Shown here piece by piece: positions 19,774 to 28,627 of a DNA stretch of 64,000 bases. Within the stretch, counting starts at the first letter, position 1. Each line of letters begins with the position of its first letter. Origin of the DNA: Azoarcus sp. (GTDB taxonomy: Bacteria; Pseudomonadota; Gammaproteobacteria; Burkholderiales; Rhodocyclaceae). The translations under genes and the position numbers were made by a program. Location of the stretch: assembly GCA_020725025.1 (NCBI GenBank), contig DYFV01000011.1, positions 32,810-96,809 on the forward strand, written 5' to 3'. The notes under the pieces are model-generated. The model was not told where the DNA came from. It searched no databases and worked only from the letters and a program-made list of their open reading frames with translations.

Positions 19774-20106
19774 TCAGAGCTGGAGGAAGATGTCGCCGTC
19801 TTCGACCCGCACCTGGAAGGGCCTGGTGCAGCCCACGTCGGGGGCTGCCGCCTCGCCGTTCTCGAGCTGGATCTTCCAGCTGTGCAGCGGGCAGGTCACG
19901 GTGCGCCCGTGGACGATGCCCGGCGAGAGCGGACCGCCCTTGTGGGGGCACTTGTCGTGCACCGCGAAGATCTCGTCCTCGGCGTTGCGGAAGATCGCGA
20001 TGTCGCCGTGGCGCGCGCTCTTCACCACCCGCGAGCCCAGCACCGGGATCTCTTCCATTCGGCACACACGCTTCCAGTCGGCGGCCACTTCAATCGTCGT
20101 CGTCAT
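19774..20106 (-). CDS. nirD: Assimilatory nitrite reductase (NADH), small subunit
   Basis: This 110-residue Rieske-fold protein has CPHKGG and CPLHSWKI, so both Cys-His pairs for a [2Fe-2S] cluster are kept; many NirD proteins lack them. It would work with NirB in reducing nitrite to ammonium in the cytoplasm. It lies 25 bp after nirB in the same transcript. Confidence 0.92.
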   Translation of the reverse strand: MTTTIEVAADWKRVCRMEEIPVLGSRVVKSARHGDIAIFRNAEDEIFAVHDKCPHKGGPLSPGIVHGRTVTCPLHSWKIQLENGEAAAPDVGCTRPFQVRVEDGDIFLQL

Positions 20107-20131
20107 GATGTCGGTTCCCTGGAGGCGGTGG

Positions 20132-22579
20132 TCAGGCTTCGATCGCGAGATCTTCGAACTGGCGCCGCAGCAGCGGCTTCTCGGCGTGCTCCTGCCACGG
20201 ATCCTTGTAGTCCTTGAGCGCGTAGAGGAGCCGCTCGTAGAGCGCGCGGCGGTTGTCCGCGTCCTCCACCACGAGCTTCTTCACGTGGTCCAGGCCCACC
20301 CGCTGCACGTAGTGGCAGGTGCGCTCCAGGTAGAAGCCTTCCTCCCGGTAGAGCTGCAGGAAGGCGCCGGAGACCTCCTTCACCTCCTCGTCGGTCTTCA
20401 CCTTGCACAGGAACTCGGCGACTTCGGTCTTGATGCCGCCGTTGCCCGCGACGTAGATCTCGTAGCCGGAATCGACCCCGATCACGCCGATGTCCTTGAT
20501 GCCGGCCTCGGCGCAGTTCCTCGGGCAGCCGGACACGGCGAGCTTCACCTTGTGGGGCGACCACATGCCGAAGAGCATCTTCTCCAGCTTCACCCCCATC
20601 TCCATCGAGCGCTGGGTGCCGAAGCGGCAGTGCTCGGCGCCGACGCAGGTCTTCACCGTGCGGATCGACTTGCCGTAGGCGTGGCCCGAGACCATGCCGG
20701 CCTTGCCCAGGTCCGCCCACATCAGGGGCAGGTCCTCCTTCTTCACCCCCAAGAGGTCGATGCGCTGGCCGCCGGTGACCTTCACCGTGGGCACCTTGTA
20801 CTTCTCGGCGACATCCGCGATGGCCCGCAGCTCGTCGGGCGTGGTGAGCCCGCCCCACATTCGCGGCACCACCGAGTAGGTGCCGTCCTTCTGGATGTTG
20901 GCGTGGGCGCGCTCGTTCACGAAGCGGCTCTGCGGGTCGTCCTGGGCCTCGTGGGGCCAGGTCGAGATGACGTAGTAGTTGAGCGCCGGGCGGCAGGTGG
21001 CGCAGCCGTTGGGCGTCTTCCAGTCGAGGAAGCGCTGGGCGTCGGCCACCGACAGGAGCTTGTTCTCGCGGATCGCGCGGCGCACCTCCCCGTGGGAGAG
21101 GTCGGTGCAGCCGCACACCGCCTTGCTGGTCGAGTCGGCCGGCTGGTAGGCGCCGCCCACGGTGGAGGCGAGGATCTGCTCCACCAGGCCGGTACACGAG
21201 CCGCAGGAGGAGGCCGCCTTGGTGTGCTTCTTCACCTCGTCCAGGGAGAACAGGCCGTGCTCCTTGATGGCCTTGACGATGGTGCCCTTGCACACGCCGT
21301 TGCAGCCGCACACCTCGGCGGTGTCGGGCATGGCGGCGGCGGAGTTCGCGCCCTTGTGGCCGGCGTCGCCCAGGTGGGCGTTGCCGAAGAGCAGGTGATC
21401 GCGGATCTCGTGGACGTCCTGGCGGTCCTTGAGGAGCTGGAAGTACCACGCCCCGTCCTTGGTGTCGCCGTAGAGCACGGAGCCCACCACCTTGTCGTCC
21501 TTGAGCACCACGCGCTTGTAGACGCCCGCGCCCGGGTCGTGCAGCACGATGTCCTCGGTACCTTCGCCGCCCATGAAGTCGCCCGCGGAAAAGACGTCGA
21601 TGCCGGTGACCTTGAGCTTGGTGGAGGTGACCGAGCCCTGGTAGCGGCCGATGCCGTACATGGCGAGGTGGTTGGCGCACACCTTGGCCTGCTCGAAGAG
21701 GGGGGCCACGAGGCCGTAGGCGGTGCCGCGGTGGTTGGCGCACTCGCCGACGGCGTAGATGCGCGGGTCGTAGGTCTGCATGGTGTCGCTCACCACGATG
21801 CCGCGGTCGCAGTGGATGCCGGCGGCCTGGGCGAGCTCGGTGTTGGGACGGATGCCCGCGGCCATCACCACCAGGTCGGCGGGGAGAGTTTCGCCGTCCT
21901 TGAAGCGCACGGCACAGACGCGGCCCGATTCGCCGGCGACCAGCTCGGAGGTCTGCTTGTTGAGCGCGAACTTCATGCCCTTGGCTTCCAGGGCGGACTG
22001 CAGCATCTTGCCCGCGGTGCGGTCGAGCTGGCGCTCCATGATCCAGTCGGCGATGTGCACCACGGTGACGTCCATGCCGCGCAGGGCCAGGCCGTTGGCC
22101 GCCTCCAGGCCCAGCAGGCCCGCGCCGATCACGACCGCGTGGCGGTGGCGTGCGGCGGCGTCGATCATCTCGTCGGTGTCCTTGATGTCCCGGTAGGAGA
22201 TCACGCCCGGCAGGTCCTTGCCCGGGACGGGGAGGATGAAGGGCGTGGAGCCGGTGGCGATGAGCAGCCGGTCGTACTCCACCTCGGTGCCGTCGGCCGC
22301 GATCACCTTGCGGCGCTTGCGGTCGATCTTCTCGACCTTGTTGTTCAGGTGCAGCGCGATGCCGTTGTCGGCATACCACTGCTTGTCGTTCAGGATGATG
22401 TCCTGGATCGTCATCTCCCCGGCGAGCACCGGCGACAGCAGGATGCGGTTGTAGTTCGGGTGCGGCTCCGCCCCGAAGACGGTGATGTCGTACAGGTCGG
22501 GGGACAGCTTCAGCAGCTCTTCGAGCGTGCGGACGCCGGCCATGCCGTTGCCGACCATGACGAGTTTCGACTTGCGCAT
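20132..22579 (-). CDS. nirB: Assimilatory nitrite reductase (NADH), large subunit
   Basis: This 815-residue protein reduces nitrite to ammonium with six electrons from NADH. In order it has an FAD/NAD-binding module (GNGMAG near the start, VIGAGLLGLEAANGL), two BFD-type [2Fe-2S] segments (CGCNGVCKG...CGSC and CGCTDLSHG...CATC), ferredoxin-like nitrite-reductase repeats, and a siroheme/[4Fe-4S] site (CVGAEHC...GCPRNC). The ATG at 22579 follows GAGGGAACATC, a better ribosome site than for the ATG 18 bp upstream. It is preceded by a sigma54 promoter and a structured leader. Confidence 0.95.
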   Translation of the reverse strand: MRKSKLVMVGNGMAGVRTLEELLKLSPDLYDITVFGAEPHPNYNRILLSPVLAGEMTIQDIILNDKQWYADNGIALHLNNKVEKIDRKRRKVIAADGTEVEYDRLLIATGSTPFILPVPGKDLPGVISYRDIKDTDEMIDAAARHRHAVVIGAGLLGLEAANGLALRGMDVTVVHIADWIMERQLDRTAGKMLQSALEAKGMKFALNKQTSELVAGESGRVCAVRFKDGETLPADLVVMAAGIRPNTELAQAAGIHCDRGIVVSDTMQTYDPRIYAVGECANHRGTAYGLVAPLFEQAKVCANHLAMYGIGRYQGSVTSTKLKVTGIDVFSAGDFMGGEGTEDIVLHDPGAGVYKRVVLKDDKVVGSVLYGDTKDGAWYFQLLKDRQDVHEIRDHLLFGNAHLGDAGHKGANSAAAMPDTAEVCGCNGVCKGTIVKAIKEHGLFSLDEVKKHTKAASSCGSCTGLVEQILASTVGGAYQPADSTSKAVCGCTDLSHGEVRRAIRENKLLSVADAQRFLDWKTPNGCATCRPALNYYVISTWPHEAQDDPQSRFVNERAHANIQKDGTYSVVPRMWGGLTTPDELRAIADVAEKYKVPTVKVTGGQRIDLLGVKKEDLPLMWADLGKAGMVSGHAYGKSIRTVKTCVGAEHCRFGTQRSMEMGVKLEKMLFGMWSPHKVKLAVSGCPRNCAEAGIKDIGVIGVDSGYEIYVAGNGGIKTEVAEFLCKVKTDEEVKEVSGAFLQLYREEGFYLERTCHYVQRVGLDHVKKLVVEDADNRRALYERLLYALKDYKDPWQEHAEKPLLRRQFEDLAIEA

Positions 22580-22639
22580 GATGTTCCCTCGCAACAATTG
22601 CCCCGGCGGGCGCCGGAGACGATTTCCTTGTCGCTTCAG

Positions 22640-22701
22640 GGATCGTCGTTGATCCTGGAACCCTCGCGGGTCCCGGTGGGGTGGCCGCCGTTGGCCGCCC
22701 C
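22640..22701 (-). promoter_or_regulatory. Paired hexaloop hairpins in the nirB leader, ANTAR-type
   Basis: On the minus strand the leader first forms GGGG-C-GGCC-AACGGC-GGCC-A-CCCC (22701-22678) and then GGATC-AACGAC-GATCC (22655-22640). Both hexaloops have A1 and G4, as in ANTAR targets. The second hairpin competes with a pairing of GACGAT (22647-22642) to ATCGTC (22623-22618). A GC-rich hairpin follows at 22603-22616, but without a clear U run, so the switched step is not resolved. Confidence 0.6.
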
Positions 22702-22774
22702 GGGGGCTGATGCGAATCCACTTACGCTTGCCGATCGCGCATCCCTTGCGCGACCGGCTCCTGGGCAGCGGTCA

Positions 22775-22789
22775 GCAAGACCCATGCCA
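22775..22789 (-). promoter_or_regulatory. Sigma54 promoter of nirB-nirD-narK
   Basis: Read on the minus strand, TGGCAT-GGGTC-TTGC differs from the sigma54 consensus TGGCAC-N5-TTGC by one base. A start near 22763 would give a leader of about 185 nt containing the two hairpins. The remaining upstream sequence to arsR (to about 22960) shows only scattered GCAC/GTGC half sites and no gene. Confidence 0.7.
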
Positions 22790-22961
22790 TTGGCCGGAAG
22801 CCCCGTCGCAGCGGGGTGTCGGCGCCCCGCAATCCTTGGTGCAATGCGGAAACCGGCACATGCGGATGCGGGCCTCGCCGTGCTGCACTGCGATGCCGCA
22901 CCCCGGGTCGATGCACCAACTTGAACCCGCATGCACCGCGAGAAGGCGCCGGCCGGGTGCG

Positions 22962-22991
22962 TTGACCGTTTTCGCAGGCTGTCGCTACAAT
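22962..22991 (+). promoter_or_regulatory. Sigma70 promoter of ars operon 1
   Basis: TTGACC (-35, 22962-22967) and TACAAT (-10, 22986-22991) are 18 bp apart. The predicted start lies within the operator palindrome at 22993-23010, so a bound ArsR would block initiation. Confidence 0.75.
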
Positions 22992-22992
22992 G

Positions 22993-23010
22993 CTTCAACA
23001 TTTATTGAAG
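22993..23010. promoter_or_regulatory. ArsR operator of ars operon 1
   Basis: Perfect palindrome CTTCAA-N6-TTGAAG immediately after the -10 box and 12 bp before the arsR start. Dyads of this kind are bound by ArsR-family repressors. Confidence 0.75.
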
Positions 23011-23022
23011 AGACAAAACGAC

Positions 23023-23472
23023 ATGGCCGACGCGCTCCGTAAACAGGCCGAACCGGAAGCCGCCGAGCTCGCGGCGCCGGCGCTGCCGGCCGAGCTCAAG
23101 ACCCGCGCGCTGCAGGTGTTCGAGGCGCTCTCGTCCGAGGTGCGCCTGGACGTGTTCCGGCTGCTGGTGCAGGCGGGGTCCCAGGGCCGGGTGGCGGGGG
23201 AGATCTCCACCGCGCTCGGGGTGCCCCCCACCAATCTCTCCTTCCACCTCAAGGCGCTGGTGCAGTCCGGGCTGCTCGCGGTGGAGCAGGAGGGGCGCTA
23301 CCAGCGCTACCGCGCCAATATCGCGCTGATGCTCGAGACCATCGCCTTCCTCACCGCCAACTGCTGCGGCGACCACCCCGAGGAATGCGCCGACCTTCGG
23401 CGGAGCATGCCCGCCCTCGAACCCTTTCTTCCACCGCTCGTCTGCTCGCCCCAGGGAGGCTGCAACAAGTGA
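23023..23472 (+). CDS. arsR: Arsenic-responsive repressor, ArsR family
   Basis: This 149-residue winged-helix repressor has the recognition region GVPPTNLSFHLKALVQSGL (about residues 66-84). The likely As(III) site is CC at 114-115 and C at 122 in NCCGDHPEEC, C-terminal to the DNA-binding domain, as in the Acidithiobacillus ArsR type rather than the E. coli type. The ATG at 23023 is chosen because the in-frame ATG at 22990 lies in the promoter/operator. It heads arsR-arsC-arsD-arsA-acr3; its stop overlaps arsC. Confidence 0.9.
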   Translation: MADALRKQAEPEAAELAAPALPAELKTRALQVFEALSSEVRLDVFRLLVQAGSQGRVAGEISTALGVPPTNLSFHLKALVQSGLLAVEQEGRYQRYRANIALMLETIAFLTANCCGDHPEECADLRRSMPALEPFLPPLVCSPQGGCNK

Positions 23473-23960
23473 ACGTCCTTTTCCTGTGCACCGGGAACTC
23501 CTGCCGGTCCATCCTCGCCGAGGCCACCTTCAACGCGCTGGCGCCGGCCGGCATGCGCGCCATGAGCGCCGGCAGCCAGCCCGCCGGCTACGTGCACCCG
23601 CGCTCGCTGGCGCTGCTCGCCCGCGAGGGCATTCCGGCCACGGACTACTACAGCAAGTCGTGGAACGAGCTGCCCGAGACGCCCGACGTGGTGATCACCG
23701 TGTGCGCCTCCGCGGCAGGCGAGACCTGCCCGGTCTATCTCGCGCCGGTGCCGCGCGCCCACTGGGGCGTGGACGATCCGGCCAAGGCCACCGGCACCGA
23801 CGCCGAGATCGACGCCGCCTTCGAGACGGCCTACCGCATCCTGCGCGCCCGCATCGAGGCCTTCCTGGCGCTGCCGGCCGATCTGGCCGAACGCGATCCC
23901 GAAGCCTTCCGCGCGGCGCTCGCGCGCATCGGCACGCTGCTGCCGGCAACCATGGCCTGA
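23469..23960 (+). CDS. arsC: Arsenate reductase, low-molecular-weight phosphatase fold
   Basis: This 163-residue protein has the P-loop CTGNSCRS at residues 7-14 and reduces arsenate to arsenite in the cytoplasm, normally with glutathione/glutaredoxin or thioredoxin. The GTG start overlaps the arsR stop by 4 bp. Further cysteines lie in TVCASAAGETC. It can supply arsenite to ArsD/ArsA/Acr3 and could also reduce arsenate made by the Arx enzyme if that re-enters the cell. Confidence 0.92.
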   Translation: MNVLFLCTGNSCRSILAEATFNALAPAGMRAMSAGSQPAGYVHPRSLALLAREGIPATDYYSKSWNELPETPDVVITVCASAAGETCPVYLAPVPRAHWGVDDPAKATGTDAEIDAAFETAYRILRARIEAFLALPADLAERDPEAFRAALARIGTLLPATMA

Positions 23961-23974
23961 AGAGGAACGAAGCG

Positions 23975-24328
23975 ATGAAGACGATCCAGGTATTCGATCC
24001 GGCGCTGTGCTGCAGCACCGGCGTGTGCGGCACCGAGGTGGACCAGGCCCTGGTCACCGCCGCGGCCGATCTCGAGTGGGCGAAGGGGCAGGGGGCGCGC
24101 ATCGAGCGCTTCAACCTCGCCCAGCAGCCCCTCGCCTTCGCCCAGAACCCGGTGGTGAAAGGCTTCCTGGAGCGCTCCGGCCAGGAGGCGCTGCCCCTGG
24201 TGCTGGTGGACGGCGAAGTCGCCCTCGCCGGCCGCTATCCCAACCGCGCCGAGCTCGCCCGCTGGGCCGGGCTGTCGGTGGTGCCGTCGGTCGAGAGCTC
24301 CTGCTGCAGCGGCGGGCGCTGCTGCTGA
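23975..24328 (+). CDS. arsD: Arsenite metallochaperone ArsD
   Basis: This 117-residue protein has Cys12, Cys13 and Cys18 (LCCSTGVC) exactly where the E. coli protein binds As(III) for transfer to ArsA. Two vicinal cysteine pairs lie at the C-terminus (110-111 and 116-117). It is 14 bp after arsC and 52 bp before arsA. Confidence 0.93.
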   Translation: MKTIQVFDPALCCSTGVCGTEVDQALVTAAADLEWAKGQGARIERFNLAQQPLAFAQNPVVKGFLERSGQEALPLVLVDGEVALAGRYPNRAELARWAGLSVVPSVESSCCSGGRCC

Positions 24329-24380
24329 CAAGGCACCGCTCCTACGGGGGCGAGCCCGACCTCTTCCGATTGGTGATTCG

Positions 24381-26147
24381 ATGAAATTCCTCGACAACCC
24401 GCCGCGCTTCCTCTTCTTCACCGGCAAGGGCGGCGTGGGCAAGACCTCGCTCGCCTGCGCCACCGCGGTGCGGCTCGCCGAAGACGGCCGCAAGGTGCTC
24501 CTGGTGAGCACCGATCCTGCCTCCAACGTGGCGCAGGTCTTCGGCCAGACGATCGGCAACGCCCTCACGCCGATCGTCGCGGTGGCGAACCTCGCCGCAC
24601 TGGAGATCGACCCCGAGGCTGCCGCCCAGGCCTATCGGGACCGCATCGTCGGCCCGGTGCGCGGCGTGCTCCCGGACGAGGTGGTGCGCGGCATCGAGGA
24701 GCAGCTCTCGGGCGCCTGCACCACCGAGATCGCCGCCTTCGACGAGTTCACCGGGCTCCTCACCGACGGCGAGCTGGTGCGCGGCTTCGACCACATCGTG
24801 TTCGACACCGCGCCCACCGGCCACACCATCCGCCTGCTGCAGCTGCCGAGCGCCTGGACGGGCTTCCTCGACGCGAGCGACACCGGCGCTTCCTGCCTCG
24901 GGCCGCTTGCCGGGCTCGAGAAGCAGCGCGAGCAGTACCGCGCCGCGGTCGCGGCGCTGGCCGATCCCGAGCGCACCCGCCTGGTGCTGGTCGCCCGCGC
25001 CCAGGCCTCGACCCTGCGCGAGGTTGCCCGCACCCACGGCGAGCTTGCCGCCCTGGGCCTGGTGCGCCAGCACCTCGTCATCAATGGCGTGCTGCCCGAA
25101 GACGAGGCGGCCGGCGACCCGCTCGCCGCCGCCATCGTGCGCCGCGAGGCGGAGGCGCTGGCGAGCCTGCCGCCCCAGCTCGCGACGCTGCCGGTCGACC
25201 GGGTGCCGCTCATGCCCTTCAACCTGGTCGGCCTACCGGCGCTGAAGGCGCTCCTCGATCCCGCCGCGGGTGGTCCCGACGCGCCCGAGGAACCCGGCGC
25301 GCATCCCGATCTTCCTGGGCTGGCCGCGCTCGTGGACGAAATCGCCGCCGACGGCCACGGGCTCGTGATGCTGATGGGCAAGGGCGGGGTGGGCAAGACC
25401 ACGCTCGCCGCCGCCGTCGCCGTCGAGCTCGCCCGGCGCGGCCTGGCGGTGCACCTCACCACTTCCGACCCCGCCGCGCATCTCGCCGAGACCCTCGAAG
25501 GCGGGGGCCTCGACGCGCTTACCGTGAGCCGCATCGACCCGCAGGCCGAGACCGAGCGCTATCGCGCGCACGTGCTCGAAACGAAGGGGCGCGACCTGGA
25601 CCCCCAGGGCCGCGCGCTGCTGGAGGAAGACCTGCGCTCGCCCTGCACCGAGGAGATCGCGGTGTTCCAGGCCTTCTCGCGCATCATCCGCGAGGCCGGG
25701 AAGAAGTTCGTGGTGATGGACACCGCGCCCACCGGGCATACCCTGCTGCTGCTCGACGCGACCGGCGCCTACCACCGGGAGATGGCGCGTCACATGGAAA
25801 AGAGCGGCATCCAGCACTACACCACGCCGATGATGCAGCTGCAGAACCCGGCGCAGACCAAGGTACTCATCGTCACCCTCGCCGAGACCACGCCGGTGCT
25901 GGAAGCCGCCCGCCTGCAGGACGACCTGCGCCGCGCCGGCATCGAGCCCTGGGGCTGGATCATCAACAACAGCGTGGCCGCCGCCCGCACCGCCTCGCCG
26001 CTGCTCGCCCGCCGGGCGGCGCGCGAGTGGCCGCAGATCGAGGCGGTGCGCGAGCACCACGCGCGCCGCGTGGCGCTCCTCCCGTTGCAGGCGGAAGAGC
26101 CGGTCGGTGTCGCGCGCCTGCAGGCGCTCGCCGCCGGGCAGGGCTGA
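24381..26147 (+). CDS. arsA: Arsenite-stimulated efflux ATPase ArsA
   Basis: This 588-residue protein has two homologous ATPase halves. Each has a deviant Walker A (FTGKGGVGKTS near residue 13, MGKGGVGKTT near 332) and the ArsA signature DTAPTGHT. The three As(III)-binding cysteines known from E. coli (113, 172, 422) have counterparts in SGACTTEI, ASCLGPL and SPCTEEI. It powers As(III) export, here with Acr3 as the membrane partner instead of ArsB. Confidence 0.95.
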   Translation: MKFLDNPPRFLFFTGKGGVGKTSLACATAVRLAEDGRKVLLVSTDPASNVAQVFGQTIGNALTPIVAVANLAALEIDPEAAAQAYRDRIVGPVRGVLPDEVVRGIEEQLSGACTTEIAAFDEFTGLLTDGELVRGFDHIVFDTAPTGHTIRLLQLPSAWTGFLDASDTGASCLGPLAGLEKQREQYRAAVAALADPERTRLVLVARAQASTLREVARTHGELAALGLVRQHLVINGVLPEDEAAGDPLAAAIVRREAEALASLPPQLATLPVDRVPLMPFNLVGLPALKALLDPAAGGPDAPEEPGAHPDLPGLAALVDEIAADGHGLVMLMGKGGVGKTTLAAAVAVELARRGLAVHLTTSDPAAHLAETLEGGGLDALTVSRIDPQAETERYRAHVLETKGRDLDPQGRALLEEDLRSPCTEEIAVFQAFSRIIREAGKKFVVMDTAPTGHTLLLLDATGAYHREMARHMEKSGIQHYTTPMMQLQNPAQTKVLIVTLAETTPVLEAARLQDDLRRAGIEPWGWIINNSVAAARTASPLLARRAAREWPQIEAVREHHARRVALLPLQAEEPVGVARLQALAAGQG

Positions 26148-26191
26148 GCCGCCGTCCGGCACCCATTCAAACAACATCACGGAGCCGTTTC

Positions 26192-27304
26192 ATGTCCGCC
26201 CAATGCGAAGTCACCGCCAAGCGCGCGGCCGCCGCGCCGATGAGCTTCTTCGAGCGCTATCTGACCCTGTGGGTCTTCCTCTGCATCGTCGCCGGCATCG
26301 GGCTGGGTCAGGTCATGCCGGGCTTCTTCCAGGCGGTCGGCCGCATGGAGGTGGCGCAGGTGAACCTGCCGGTGGGCCTGCTCATCTGGATCATGATCAT
26401 CCCCATGCTGATGAAGGTCGACTTCGGCGCCCTGCACGAGATCCGCGGCCACATGCGCGGCATCGGCGTGACGCTGTTCGTGAACTGGCTGGTGAAGCCG
26501 TTCTCGATGGCGCTGCTGGCCTGGATCTTCATCCGTGAGCTGTTCGCCCCGTGGCTGCCCGCGGATCAGATCGACAGCTACATCGCCGGCCTCATCCTGC
26601 TCGCCGCCGCGCCGTGCACCGCCATGGTGTTCGTGTGGAGCCGGCTCACCAACGGGGACCCGATCTTCACCCTGTCGCAGGTGGCGCTCAACGACACCAT
26701 CATGGTGTTCGCCTTCGCGCCGATCGTGGGCCTGTTGCTCGGCATCTCGGCGATCATCGTGCCCTGGGACACCCTCATCACCTCGGTGGTGCTCTACATC
26801 GTGATCCCGGTGGCGATCGCGCAGGTGTGGCGCAAGCAGCTCCTCAAGCGCGGCCAGGCAGCTTTCGACGCGACCATGGAGAAGATCGGCCCGTGGTCGA
26901 TCAGCGCGCTGCTGGTGACCCTGGTGCTGCTCTTCGCATTCCAGGGCGAGGCCATCCTCGCCCAGCCGCTCATCATCGCGCTGCTGGCGGTACCCATCCT
27001 CATCCAGGTCTTCTTCAACTCCTCGCTCGCCTACCTCCTCAACCGCGCGGTGGGAGAGAAGCACAGCGTCGCCTGCCCGTCGGCGCTGATCGGGGCATCG
27101 AACTTCTTCGAGCTCGCGGTGGCGGCGGCGATCAGCCTGTTCGGCTTCGACTCCGGGGCGGCGCTCGCCACGGTGGTCGGGGTGCTCATCGAGGTGCCGG
27201 TGATGCTGCTGGTGGTGCGCGTGGTCAACGCCAGCAAGGGCTGGTACGAGGCCGGCGCCGCGGGGCGCGGTCTCACCGCCGCCCGGCCGGGAGAGGCGGA
27301 CTGA
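26192..27304 (+). CDS. acr3: Arsenite efflux permease Acr3
   Basis: This 370-residue membrane protein of about 10 helices exports arsenite. It contains family-conserved stretches: MLMKVDFGAL, LAAAPCTAMVFVWSRLTNGD with the essential helix-4 cysteine, LNDTIMVF, and PSALIGASNFFELAVAAAISLFG. It lies 44 bp after arsA and 13 bp before an ECF sigma factor gene. Confidence 0.95.
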   Translation: MSAQCEVTAKRAAAAPMSFFERYLTLWVFLCIVAGIGLGQVMPGFFQAVGRMEVAQVNLPVGLLIWIMIIPMLMKVDFGALHEIRGHMRGIGVTLFVNWLVKPFSMALLAWIFIRELFAPWLPADQIDSYIAGLILLAAAPCTAMVFVWSRLTNGDPIFTLSQVALNDTIMVFAFAPIVGLLLGISAIIVPWDTLITSVVLYIVIPVAIAQVWRKQLLKRGQAAFDATMEKIGPWSISALLVTLVLLFAFQGEAILAQPLIIALLAVPILIQVFFNSSLAYLLNRAVGEKHSVACPSALIGASNFFELAVAAAISLFGFDSGAALATVVGVLIEVPVMLLVVRVVNASKGWYEAGAAGRGLTAARPGEAD

Positions 27305-27317
27305 CGCGGGCGGCGCG

Positions 27318-27857
27318 ATGCGCTGCGTAACGGACGCCTGGCGTCGGCACGAAGCGGAGCTGCGCCGCTTCCTGCGGCATCGCCACGGCGACGCCGCCGG
27401 CGCGGAGGACCTCTTGCAGGAGGTGTTCCTGCGCGCGCTCGGCCAGGGTCGAGGCTTCTGCACGGTCGCCAATCCGCGCGCGTGGCTCTTCCAGGTCGCG
27501 CGGAACCTCCTGGTCGACCGCCTGCGCCTGGCGAAGCCCGAGGTGCCCCTGCCGGAGGATCTGGCAGAGGTCCCGGTCGCGCCGCCCGCGGTGGACGCGC
27601 TCAGCGCCTGCCTGCCGCGAGTGCTCGCCGAGCTCTCCGCCGAGGACCGCGAGGCGATCACCCTGTGCGATCTCGAAGGTCTCACCCGGCAGGCCTTCGC
27701 CGAGCGCCTCGGGCTCACGCTCCCCGCCGCCAAGTCGCGCGTCCAGCGCGCGCGGGCGCGGTTGCGGGCTCGCCTGGTGGAGGCCTGCCAGGTGCGCTTC
27801 GACGCGGCCGGCCAGGTGTGCTGCTTCACGCCGCGCCCGCCTGCGCCGGGCGTCTGA
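27318..27857 (+). CDS. ECF RNA polymerase sigma factor (SigZ-like)
   Basis: This 179-residue protein has region 2 (about 10-75, EDLLQEVFLRAL and NPRAWLFQVARNLLVDRLR) and region 4 (about 105-160, LSAEDREAITLCDLEGL and AAKSRVQRARARLRARLVEACQ). The tail contains VCCFTPRP, a vicinal cysteine pair that could bind metal or arsenic. It is 13 bp after acr3, probably in the same transcript. No anti-sigma gene is next to it. Which promoters it uses is unknown. Confidence 0.8.
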   Translation: MRCVTDAWRRHEAELRRFLRHRHGDAAGAEDLLQEVFLRALGQGRGFCTVANPRAWLFQVARNLLVDRLRLAKPEVPLPEDLAEVPVAPPAVDALSACLPRVLAELSAEDREAITLCDLEGLTRQAFAERLGLTLPAAKSRVQRARARLRARLVEACQVRFDAAGQVCCFTPRPPAPGV

Positions 27858-28141
27858 GGCGGGGCTTTCCGGCCGGCACGCGCGCGCATGCCGCCGTCCT
27901 CGTCGCGGCGCAGCAATTGCGCTGACCAGGGTCAACGAACGCATCCCGTCGATGGGCTAGAGTGACTGCAGTCCCGGGCCGCGGGTGCGCGCATCGTGAT
28001 CGGCAATCGCCCCGTCGAGCACGCTCTTTCGGGGGATGTTATCCGCATCGACGCTGGCTAGTATCGGAGCACGGGGCGACCAGGCCGACGTCGTCTCGCG
28101 CACTACCGGGTTTTCGTTCGAACCGGCCAGAGGAGATCGCC

Positions 28142-28537
28142 ATGGACACCATCGAGCAAATCGTCGCCGGCTTCCGCGCCCAGCTTCCCTCCGACAGCAT
28201 GACGGCGGCCGCCATCGACCGTGGCGCGCCGGTCGAGGAGATCTCGGCCTGCGCGGCTGCCGAAGGATTGCATTCCTTCGCCGGCGCGCTGTTCGAAGCC
28301 TGCGAGGTAAGGGCGACCGACGGCCTGCCCGACTCGGACACGCGGCCCCTGGGAGACATCCGCGGGCGGCTCGCGGAATTCCGCCGCGACCTGCCCACCG
28401 ACAGCGCGGCCGCGCGCGCGATCGACGCCGGGGCGAGCCTGGAGGAGATCTCCGAGGCCGCGGCGCAGGAGGGGCTCGATTCGCTGACCGCGCTCCTGAT
28501 GGAGAGCGAGCAGGAACAGATCGGAAGGGGGCGCTGA
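28142..28537 (+). CDS. Small protein with two tandem 50-residue repeats, unknown function
   Basis: This 131-residue acidic protein is built of two copies of one unit: FRAQLPSDSMTAAAIDRGAP (about 11-30) repeats as FRRDLPTDSAAARAIDAGAS (about 79-98). Both are followed by an EEIS helix and a second helix (FAGALFEACE / LTALLMESEQ). No signal peptide or metal motif is visible. AGAGGAGATC precedes the ATG. I do not recognise the family. It lies between ars operon 1 and the MBL-fold gene. Confidence 0.7.
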   Translation: MDTIEQIVAGFRAQLPSDSMTAAAIDRGAPVEEISACAAAEGLHSFAGALFEACEVRATDGLPDSDTRPLGDIRGRLAEFRRDLPTDSAAARAIDAGASLEEISEAAAQEGLDSLTALLMESEQEQIGRGR

Positions 28538-28627
28538 ACGAGCGCGGGACGAGGCGGGGCGAGGCCGCGCCTTTCCTCTTGTCGAAGTCGGTCGGCGTTG
28601 CCGCATCTCCCCGTCCTGGAGCCGCTC

